From Gammaproteobacteria bacterium (GTDB taxonomy: Bacteria > Gemmatimonadota > Gemmatimonadetes > Longimicrobiales > Gaopeijiaceae), in NCBI GenBank assembly GCA_024638345.1, contig JAHEKL010000019.1, positions 1 through 19,885 on the forward strand: DNA of 19,885 bases, read 5' to 3'. Made by a program: the position numbers and the translations under genes. The notes under the pieces were generated by a model that was given only the letters and a program-made list of their open reading frames with translations, was not told the DNA's origin and searched no databases. This document shows positions 1-5,214 of this stretch, piece after piece. Numbering within the stretch: the stretch's first letter is position 1; every line of letters begins with the position of its first letter.

Positions 1-519
1 CAGGACCTGCCCGCGGTCCGCCACCACGATCTGATCGAAGATGCTGGCTTCCGCCTCCAGGCTCTCGGTGAGTTGGAGGGCTTTCTCCGCCACCCCGGGT
101 TGATCGGTGGTACCGGACAGAATCAGCGTATTCCCCACCGCGCTGACTTCCAGGTTCTCCCCCGGAAACAGCCGATCGAGCTCGCTGTTGATGGTCGCGG
201 CATCGAGCGTGACTCGGATCGTATACGCACGCCGGATTCCGCTCGTCTCCCAGAACAGCAGAGTCGTGGTCCCCGGAGCGATCCCGTTCACCACGATGTC
301 CCGAGCCGACACTGCGACGACGTCGGCCACATTCGGGTTTCCGATCAGCACTCGCTGTAGGTTCGTCGCGCTGGTCACTACCTGGGAGTTGCCTCGGGCG
401 ACCGTGATCAGCTCGGGCTGCTGTGCTTGCAGCGGCTGCGCCACGAACGCACCGGTCGCGATCAACCCCAGGAGCGTGGCTCGAAGCCTCTTACGGGCCC
501 GAGCTCGCCGCGGGTTCAT
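1..519 (-). CDS. cpaC: CpaC/RcpA-type secretin of the Tad pilus, N-terminal part (3' truncated by window edge)
   Basis: The visible 173 residues are the N-terminal part of the outer-membrane secretin through which Flp pili leave the cell. A basic N-terminus (MNPRRARARKR) and a hydrophobic stretch to about residue 32 (ending PLQAQQ) form a signal peptide. The pilus-assembly N-terminal domain follows: about residues 36-110 contain NLQRVLIGNPNVADVVAVS and a GTTTLLFW strand. After it comes a BON-like segment with LEVSAVGNTLILSGT and a helix with EKALQLTESLEAEA. This order is typical of CpaC/RcpA. The secretin pore domain lies beyond base 1. The ATG at 519 has GAGGTGG just upstream and lies 20 bases after the cpaB stop, so this is the fifth visible gene of the operon. 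Recognised from family pattern and context. Confidence 0.88.
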   Translation of the reverse strand, partial: MNPRRARARKRLRATLLGLIATGAFVAQPLQAQQPELITVARGNSQVVTSATNLQRVLIGNPNVADVVAVSARDIVVNGIAPGTTTLLFWETSGIRRAYTIRVTLDAATINSELDRLFPGENLEVSAVGNTLILSGTTDQPGVAEKALQLTESLEAEASIFDQIVVADRGQVL

Positions 520-539
520 AGACCACCTCACCCAATTCC

Positions 540-1394
540 TCACTCCCCACCTCCTCCAATGGTCGTATCCACGGTCGCGGTTTCACGCTCGGGACCCCGG
601 TACACTTCCAGCTGTACCTGCGCGGGTCGTGTGGGTGCAGCGGCGCGTCTCGGGGCAGCCGCGACGACGGCCCGAGGCGCGGGTCGGCCTGCGATCAGCT
701 GGGTCGCCCGAATGCCGGGCGTGCTGACCGTATCGAGATCCAGCGGGCTGCGTAGCGCCAACTGCAAGCGCCCGTTCGAGTGGGCCAGGGCCAGCTGCTC
801 GGCTTCCTCCGGATTTACCAGGAGGGTCACCACCGGCACCTGCTGGGGATCCCCGTCGGGGCTCCTCTCCAGGGACTGTCCGGCAGAGATGACCTCGAGG
901 TTCTGGAGGACCAGGCGCGTGGCCGGCTCGTCCTGGCCGGACGTGCGGTCCATCGTGACCACCACGTCGACCCGGGTGCCGGGCAGGACGAACCCCGCCA
1001 CTCCGACGACGTCGTCGACCCGGACGGACATTGCTCGCCGGCCTTCGGGGATGATGATGTGCATTCCACCCCCAGACTCCGGATTCGCGAGCTTGTTCGA
1101 GAGCAGAGGCTCGTTCGCTCGGACTGGAGACAGCAGACCACGGCCCACCACTTCGGCGGCCGAGGTGCTGTACCCGACCGGTACGGAGCCGGCGGGCCAG
1201 TCGACGAGGACGATGTCCTGCTCGTCCAGGAGAGTGCCGACGTTCATGTCTCGGGCCGCAACGGCCACCGTCACCGAGGAGGGGCCGGACTCGGCCACCA
1301 CCGGGGGCGTGCGGAGCATCCGGGCGGCGAGAATGGCTGCCAGTCCACCGGCGGCCAGGGCCAGAATCAGAAACATCACTGCTTGTCGTCGCAT
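540..1394 (-). CDS. cpaB: Flp pilus assembly protein CpaB/RcpC
   Basis: 284 residues, the normal size for CpaB/RcpC, a periplasmic part of the Tad secretion machine thought to work next to the secretin. A single N-terminal membrane anchor covers about residues 6-27. A SAF domain follows at about 40-105 (VAARDMNVGTLLDEQDIVLVDWP). The diagnostic RcpC segment is at about 112-148 (IPEGRRAMSVRVDDVVGVAG, then FVLPGTRVDVVVT). The PEEAEQLALAHSNGRLQLAL helix-strand unit lies near residues 195-215. The C-terminal 50 residues are a low-complexity Ala/Pro/Arg tail. The ATG at 1394 is preceded by AGGAG. The gene sits between the tadE-like gene (22 bases upstream) and cpaC, consistent with one polycistronic message. 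Confidence 0.93.
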   Translation of the reverse strand: MRRQAVMFLILALAAGGLAAILAARMLRTPPVVAESGPSSVTVAVAARDMNVGTLLDEQDIVLVDWPAGSVPVGYSTSAAEVVGRGLLSPVRANEPLLSNKLANPESGGGMHIIIPEGRRAMSVRVDDVVGVAGFVLPGTRVDVVVTMDRTSGQDEPATRLVLQNLEVISAGQSLERSPDGDPQQVPVVTLLVNPEEAEQLALAHSNGRLQLALRSPLDLDTVSTPGIRATQLIAGRPAPRAVVAAAPRRAAAPTRPAQVQLEVYRGPERETATVDTTIGGGGE

Positions 1395-1416
1395 GGTTTG
1401 CTTTCGCTCCTGGGCG

Positions 1417-1884
1417 CTATTCGATGCGCATCACGAAGCCGGTCTGCATCGTGACGGTCCCAAAGGCACTTCCCCCGAAGCCGAAGTAGTTGGCTATCGG
1501 TCCGAGCAAGATGAAGTCGAACGGATACGAGATCCGCACCTCGGCTCCCTCTCCAGTCGTTCTCGTGGATCCGAAACAGGCTCCGGTGCATACGAAGTCG
1601 ATCGTAGCGTCGGCTGGATCGAGGCCACCCTGCGTAAGGCGGTCCGCCATGGCGGTGCGCACCTCTGTTTCATCGGCGTTCGGGAGGACCGTCAATCGGG
1701 CCCCTTCCCGCGCCGTATTCGTAGTGACCTGATAGGTTCGCCAGGCCGCTCCCATCTCGATGATGCCGAAGACGAGAAGGAGAAGGACCGGCAGGGCGAT
1801 GAGGAACTCGACCAGTGCCTGGCCGCTCTCCGAGCCCGCCCGGGGCCGCGCTGTGAGGATCGAAGGGAATGGGCGCCTGCTCAT
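1417..1884 (-). CDS. tadE: TadE-like minor pilin (pseudopilin)
   Basis: 155 residues. The N-terminus carries a class III prepilin-like signal: a short basic leader, then ESGQALVEF with the expected Glu at +5 after the G21/Q22 junction, then a hydrophobic helix at about 28-42 (LIALPVLLLLVFGIIE). This is the hallmark of TadE/TadG-like proteins, which are cleaved by the prepilin peptidase and act as minor pilins in Flp pilus biogenesis. The rest is a small periplasmic domain with two cysteines in a CX3C arrangement (C99, C103). The frame stays open upstream to about 2421, but the ATG at 1884 has an AGGAG Shine-Dalgarno and follows the cpaA stop by 14 bases, so the longer version is rejected. Its position between cpaA and cpaB is unusual: tadE is often distal in Tad loci. 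Confidence 0.9.
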   Translation of the reverse strand: MSRRPFPSILTARPRAGSESGQALVEFLIALPVLLLLVFGIIEMGAAWRTYQVTTNTAREGARLTVLPNADETEVRTAMADRLTQGGLDPADATIDFVCTGACFGSTRTTGEGAEVRISYPFDFILLGPIANYFGFGGSAFGTVTMQTGFVMRIE

Positions 1885-1898
1885 CGTTAGCTCCTGAT

Positions 1899-2429
1899 TC
1901 AGAAGAACCATGCGTAGACTGCGCCCGCGGAGATGGCGACGCCGTACGGGACCGTGATCGCTCCCGGCGTATCCAGGGTCACCCAGAAGCCGTGCCCGGC
2001 GTCCTTTCCGCGTGCAGAGATCTTGTGCCACACGGTTTGTCCCATCAGGTAGAGATTCATGAAGGTGCGACGCACAGCGCCTTCCTTGATCATCACTACC
2101 AGCCCCCACGCTCCGCCCACGAACGCCATCACGATCAGTGCGGAGAAGAGTCGCGCGGGTCCTAGAAAGGCCCCGAACGCGACCAGGAGCTTCACATCCC
2201 CTCCCCCCAAACCGCGGACGAGAAAGAGAGGGAGAGCGAGGAGTAGACAGAGTCCTGCACCCGCGAGACTCGACCCAAGGCTGGGCAGTCCACCGGGTAC
2301 TGAAAGGACCAGGGCGAGTCCCAGAGCCGGCACCGTTAGGGCATTCGGGATTCGACGTTCCTTCACGTCGAACCAGCCCGCGGCCACGGCCACTGTGACG
2401 ATCGCCAACCCTGTCACCCATTCGCTCAT
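1899..2429 (-). CDS. cpaA: prepilin peptidase, A24 family (CpaA/TadV)
   Basis: 176 residues, an integral membrane aspartic peptidase that removes the leader of Flp-type prepilins. The two catalytic aspartates are visible: D21 in FDVKERRIPN and D78 in GGGDVKLL, the conserved GxGDxK-type motif. Hydrophobic segments surround them, and the protein lacks the extra N-terminal methylase domain of PilD, as expected for CpaA/TadV. The ATG at 2429 was chosen because GGAGG lies just upstream. A GTG at 2450 would add seven residues but has no ribosome site. Its likely substrates, the flp pilin and the tadE-like protein, are the flanking genes. Confidence 0.93.
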   Translation of the reverse strand: MSEWVTGLAIVTVAVAAGWFDVKERRIPNALTVPALGLALVLSVPGGLPSLGSSLAGAGLCLLLALPLFLVRGLGGGDVKLLVAFGAFLGPARLFSALIVMAFVGGAWGLVVMIKEGAVRRTFMNLYLMGQTVWHKISARGKDAGHGFWVTLDTPGAITVPYGVAISAGAVYAWFF

Positions 2430-2495
2430 CCCCCCTCCGCTCGCCCCCACATCATCAGTATTCGGTCGATCGTTTCGCTGCCGATTGGCTCACTA

Positions 2496-2516
2496 GGCCT
2501 CGGCCGCCCGGAGGCC
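2496..2516 (-). other. hairpin between flp and cpaA
   Basis: A six-base-pair inverted repeat (GGCCTC and GAGGCC, nine-base loop) lies in the 155-base gap between the pilin stop and the cpaA start. No T-run follows on the minus strand, so it is not a classical terminator. It could act as a processing or stabilising hairpin that keeps the pilin message more abundant than the downstream genes. That role is inference only. Confidence 0.3.
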
Positions 2517-2584
2517 GGGCCCGAAGATCGGATCCCTGAGGACCCGACCCTCGAGCCACGAACCTCCTTCACTTGCCTCGCTGA

Positions 2585-2758
2585 TTACGGCCCGGTGAAC
2601 AGGGCACCAGCGGCGTTGGACAACCCCGTGTTCACGGCGCCGCCCAGCGTGGTGACCGCGCCAATAGCCGCGATCGCGATCAACACGATAAGCATCGTGT
2701 ACTCTGCCAGGTCCTGTCCTGACTCGTCCTGCCAGAGATTTAGGAGAAGCTGCTTCAT
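2585..2758 (-). CDS. flp: Flp-type major pilin precursor
   Basis: A 57-residue prepilin, the typical size of Flp/CpaA-processed pilins. The leader MKQLLLNLWQDESG ends at G14. The mature protein starts at Q15 and has Glu at +5 and Tyr at +6 (QDLAEY), the signature of the Flp subfamily of type IVb pilins. A hydrophobic assembly helix covers about residues 20-38 (YTMLIVLIAIAAIGAVTTL), followed by a short Gly/Ala/Asn-rich tail. The ATG at 2758 is preceded by GGGAGGA. It is the first gene of the Tad operon; the prepilin peptidase gene follows after 155 bases. A sigma-54-type promoter about 200 bases upstream is its likely start of transcription. Adhesion to surfaces or biofilm formation is the known role of the family. 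Confidence 0.95.
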   Translation of the reverse strand: MKQLLLNLWQDESGQDLAEYTMLIVLIAIAAIGAVTTLGGAVNTGLSNAAGALFTGP

Positions 2759-2804
2759 CCTATCCTCCCGGCCTCTCGGCCTGGTGTCGCGGGTGGTTTA
2801 AGGT

Positions 2805-2832
2805 TTCCGGCTCGGCCAGCTTCCGGCTCGGC
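2805..2832. repeat. tandem 12-base direct repeat in the flp leader
   Basis: TTCCGGCTCGGC occurs at 2805-2816 and again at 2821-2832, a 16-base period. It lies 47-74 bases upstream of the flp start codon, inside the predicted untranslated leader. No function can be assigned; a protein-binding or RNA-structural role is possible. Confidence 0.5.
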
Positions 2833-2897
2833 GTGTATCTGCCGACGACCATCCACTGACGACCGAAAGAAAGGGATCCCTTCCTCCCGGCACGCTT

Positions 2898-2959
2898 CCC
2901 TGAGGGACCCGCAGCCCTCTGGTGTCCGGCCCCGGGCTCTACTGCAGCCCTGAGGGACC
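2898..2959. repeat. pair of near-palindromic direct repeats near the flp transcription start
   Basis: CCCTGAGGGACC occurs at 2898-2909 and 2948-2959, exactly 50 bases apart. The core CCCT-G-AGGG is itself an inverted repeat around one central base. The distal copy overlaps the predicted +1 of the sigma-54 promoter (about 2958); the other lies in the leader. Such spaced palindromic repeats can be operators, but no binding protein is identified. Confidence 0.4.
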
Positions 2960-2968
2960 TCCCCGTCG

Positions 2969-2985
2969 TGCAACCCACGTGCCAG
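2969..2985 (-). promoter_or_regulatory. sigma-54 (RpoN) -24/-12 promoter for the Tad pilus operon
   Basis: On the minus strand the sequence reads CTGGCACGTGGGTTGCA. It matches every fixed position of the consensus TGGCACG-N4-TTGCW, with the correct spacing between the -24 GG and the -12 GC. Predicted +1 is near 2958, giving a leader of about 200 bases before the flp ATG. Sigma-54 promoters need an enhancer-binding ATPase, so pilus expression is probably signal-controlled. The AT-richer stretch at about 3046-3132 is a plausible place for upstream activator sites. The match is seen directly; activity is inferred. Confidence 0.75.
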
Positions 2986-3141
2986 AGGCGCCACTGGCCA
3001 GCGGGCCTCCTGCTTCGCTTCCGCACCCATACGCGATCCCTCGCGCAAAATCGGGACTCTGGAAACATTTGATTACTGTTGAACGCGGTAAACATATGTG
3101 TCCTTCGTTCTCGACCGCAAGGATTTTGGTCCGAAGCGGTG

Positions 3142-3157
3142 TGGCACCTGTGCTGCA
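3142..3157 (+). promoter_or_regulatory. sigma-54-like promoter facing right (weaker match)
   Basis: TGGCACCTGTGCTGCA has the invariant GG and GC at the right spacing but differs from the consensus at two positions (C for G after GGCAC, and C for the first T of TTGC). Predicted +1 is near 3168. The next gene on this strand begins at 3591, so a transcript would have a leader of over 400 bases containing several hairpins, or could be a non-coding RNA. Chance occurrence in GC-rich DNA is a real possibility. Confidence 0.35.
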
Positions 3158-3320
3158 CTTGCGTCGTTCACCGTGATCTCTATGGGAGAACACGGGGCCT
3201 CGACCGCGAACAGAATGTTGCAACGCGCGTGCCCGGAGGCGTGCCGTTTCGAACGCACGCGGGAGCACAGAGGTGAGGTCAGTCCTGGACGGAATCGCCC
3301 CAGAAACGCCCCCGACGGGC

Positions 3321-3368
3321 GGTCCGGGGCCTGAAATCAGGGCTTTCAGCAGGGTCGGCCCCGGTACC
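3321..3368 (+). other. nested stem-loop, candidate structured RNA element
   Basis: The outer arms GGTCCGGGGCC (3321-3331) and GGCCCCGGTACC (3357-3368) pair over 11 base pairs with one bulged T. Directly stacked inside is TGAAA/TTTCA (3332-3336 with 3344-3348) with a seven-base loop and an eight-base bulge on the 3' side. There is no T-run after it. The structure is seen in the sequence; its existence as RNA is inference. Confidence 0.4.
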
Positions 3369-3494
3369 GATCGGCGTCCTTCGGAGGTCCTGCGGAGCGG
3401 GTTCGAGGTAGTCTCGATGAGTGAAGTCGCCTCTCACATCCGTTTGACGCCCCAAGTGTTTCGGACCTTATTTCCGAGTTCTGTCAGTAATTTC

Positions 3495-3549
3495 CCTCGG
3501 AGAAGAAGCCGGCTCCGAGGTGCCGAGGCTGGGCGCTCGAAGCGCGCCC
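3495..3549 (+). other. two adjacent hairpins upstream of the alcohol dehydrogenase gene
   Basis: CCTCGGAG (3495-3502) pairs perfectly with CTCCGAGG (3513-3520) around a ten-base loop. GGGCGC (3531-3536) pairs with GCGCCC (3544-3549) around a seven-base loop. They lie 42-96 bases before the start codon at 3591 and could be leader structures or protein sites. Neither has a T-tract, so terminator function is unlikely. Confidence 0.35.
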
Positions 3550-3590
3550 GAGGGTGATCACCGGTCACGAGCCCAGACGGAGTGCACTAC

Positions 3591-4574
3591 ATGCGAGCGA
3601 TGGTTCTCGAGCGTCCCCGCGCCCCACTGGCAGCCCGTGAGATGCCCGCTCCCCGACCGGCCGCCCACGAGGTCCTGGTCAGAGTCGGAGCCTGTGCTGT
3701 CTGCCGGACCGATCTCCACGTGGTGGACGGTGACCTGCCGGACCCCGCGCTTCCCCTCGTGCCAGGGCACGAGATCGTGGGAGTGGTCACGGAGGTGGGG
3801 GCCGACGTCCAGACCCGCGTGGTGGGGGAACGCGTCGGGATCCCATGGCTGGCCGGCACCTGTGGTGCATGCGTGCATTGCCGGGCCGGACGGGAGAACC
3901 TCTGTGAGAGGGCTCGCTTCACCGGATACACCCACGACGGCGGGTACGCGGAGTTCACGGTCGCGGACTCGGCCTACGTCTTCCCGATCCCTGAGGCCTA
4001 TGACGACGTGACCGCGGCTCCTCTGCTATGCGCGGGGCTCATCGGTTTCCGCGCCTATCGGGCGGGCGGGCCGGGAAGACGCATCGGCCTTTACGGATTC
4101 GGCGCAGCCGCCCACCTTCTGGCCCAGGTCGCGCGACACGACGGGAGGGACGTGTATGCCTTCACCCGGCCAGGCGATGAGACCGGACAGGTCTTCGCCC
4201 GATCCGTCGGGGCCGTGTGGGCGGGGTCTTCGGAGGAGGCTCCGCCCGAGCCGTTGGACGTCGCAATCATCTTCGCACCCGTCGGGGCACTCGTCCCCAA
4301 GGCCCTTCGCGCGGTGATCGCCGGGGGCACGGTGGTCTGCGCAGGAATCCACATGAGTCCGATCCCGAGCTTCCCCTACGAGATCCTCTGGGGAGAGCGG
4401 GTGGTCCGATCTGTGGCGAACCTGACGCGGGAGGACGCACACCGGTTCCTGGAAATCGCTCCGCAGATTCCCGTGCGCCCGAGCACGGAAGTCATGCCCC
4501 TTGAAGAGGCCAACGAGGCCCTCGACCGACTACGCTCGGGGCGGGTCGAGGGTGCGCTCGTCCTGGTGCCCTAG
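3591..4574 (+). CDS. zinc-dependent alcohol dehydrogenase family protein (medium-chain dehydrogenase/reductase)
   Basis: 327 residues. A GroES-like catalytic domain carries all zinc ligands. Catalytic zinc: C38 (AVCRTDLH), H60-E61 (PGHEIVG) and C147 (LLCAG). Structural zinc: C91, C94, C97 and C105 in CGACVHCRAGRENLC. The Rossmann domain starts around residue 160 with GLYGFGAAAH (166-175), the nucleotide-binding loop. The protein is therefore probably an active NAD(P)-dependent oxidoreductase of the AdhA-like branch, oxidising alcohols or reducing aldehydes; the substrate cannot be read from sequence. The ATG at 3591 has GGAG eight bases upstream; the in-frame GTG at 3582 is part of that site and was rejected. 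The gene stands alone, divergent from flp and convergent with the FKBP gene. Confidence 0.92.
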   Translation: MRAMVLERPRAPLAAREMPAPRPAAHEVLVRVGACAVCRTDLHVVDGDLPDPALPLVPGHEIVGVVTEVGADVQTRVVGERVGIPWLAGTCGACVHCRAGRENLCERARFTGYTHDGGYAEFTVADSAYVFPIPEAYDDVTAAPLLCAGLIGFRAYRAGGPGRRIGLYGFGAAAHLLAQVARHDGRDVYAFTRPGDETGQVFARSVGAVWAGSSEEAPPEPLDVAIIFAPVGALVPKALRAVIAGGTVVCAGIHMSPIPSFPYEILWGERVVRSVANLTREDAHRFLEIAPQIPVRPSTEVMPLEEANEALDRLRSGRVEGALVLVP

Positions 4575-4672
4575 CTCCCGCTCGTGCCCCAGCTCCCCCC
4601 TCGCGCGCCAGGGTCCGTGCGGAAACGCGCCAGGACTCAGCTCCAGCTCATTGAGTCGTGAGCGACGGGTGC

Positions 4673-5173
4673 CTAGGCGCCGGCTTTCTGCAGGCCAACA
4701 AGGGTCACCCGAAAGACGAGCGTCGAGAATGGGGGAATCGGACCAAGACGTTGGCTTCCGTACCCGAGCTGATGGGGTATGACGAGGAGTCGGGTCTCGT
4801 CCAACCGCATCCCCAGGATGCCTTCGTCGAAGCCCGAGATGAGTGCTCCGACCCCGACCCTCTGGCGGAGCGGGTCCACGCCCGCGCTCGAATCGAACTG
4901 GGTACCGGTGTGGAGCCACCCTGTGAAGTCAACGTCCACGGTATCGCCCGCTTCCGCCACCTCGGTGCCCACGCCCTCCTCGACGGTCTGGTAGTAGAGG
5001 CCGGTGGACGAAAGCGTCATGGCGTCGAGATCGACGCCGAGGGACGGGGCGAAGGTGAGGTCGGCTGGGTCCCTCGGCAGTGGGTTCGTCCCCCCGTCGC
5101 ATGCGGTGGACGCGAGGGCGACCGCGGCTATCGCGTTCCCACGGCCTAGATCTCGAACGAGTCGACGCCACAT
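4673..5173 (-). CDS. FKBP-type peptidyl-prolyl cis-trans isomerase, probable lipoprotein
   Basis: 166 residues. A basic N-terminus and hydrophobic stretch end in LASTAC (C25), a weak but plausible lipobox, so the protein is probably exported and perhaps lipid-anchored. After a linker, one FKBP domain covers about residues 72-163: AGDTVDVDFTGWL, TQFDSS, a GFDEGILGM turn (W of the usual GWDEG replaced by F), LVIPHQLGYGS and IPPFSTLVFRVTLV. Most active-site aromatic positions are kept, so folding-catalyst activity in the envelope is likely. The ATG at 5173 was chosen because AGGA lies seven bases upstream; an ATG at 5179 is too close to that site. It is the last gene of the leftward operon, 41 bases after its neighbour. 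Confidence 0.88.
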   Translation of the reverse strand: MWRRLVRDLGRGNAIAAVALASTACDGGTNPLPRDPADLTFAPSLGVDLDAMTLSSTGLYYQTVEEGVGTEVAEAGDTVDVDFTGWLHTGTQFDSSAGVDPLRQRVGVGALISGFDEGILGMRLDETRLLVIPHQLGYGSQRLGPIPPFSTLVFRVTLVGLQKAGA

Positions 5174-5214
5174 GGGCATTTCCTAAGTTGATGGAGGACG
5201 GGCGACCGCCCGAT

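Larger units (their letters stand above)
2759..3590. other. long non-coding region between flp and the alcohol dehydrogenase gene
   Basis: This 832-base stretch has no convincing gene on either strand. Open frames here are short, Arg/Pro/Gly-rich and lack good ribosome sites. It separates two divergent genes and contains the sigma-54 promoter for flp, a second sigma-54-like site, two sets of direct repeats and a group of hairpins between 3226 and 3549. An AT-richer patch at about 3046-3132 stands out from the local composition. It includes the palindrome ACATATGT (3092-3099), and CGCGA-TCCC-TCGCG lies just left of it (3032-3045). Confidence 0.7.

Noticed and set aside
427..1890. 487-residue open frame on the plus strand across the Tad genes
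   Set aside because: It is antisense to cpaB and tadE, whose products are clearly recognisable. The translation is Arg/Ser/Pro-rich with no domain, as expected for a GC-rich shadow frame.
1417..2421. 334-codon version of the tadE-like gene
   Set aside because: The extra N-terminal half is the cpaA gene read in another frame. The ATG at 1884 has a good Shine-Dalgarno and the proper prepilin leader.
2760..3158. 132-codon minus-strand frame upstream of flp
   Set aside because: It covers the sigma-54 promoter and leader repeats, is very Arg-rich and overlaps several equally open frames; no protein family is recognisable.
3273..3557. possible 94-codon gene on the plus strand before the dehydrogenase gene
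   Set aside because: Starts at GTG with a poor ribosome site, and the translation is low-complexity without a domain. It runs through the hairpin-rich segment, which fits non-coding DNA better.
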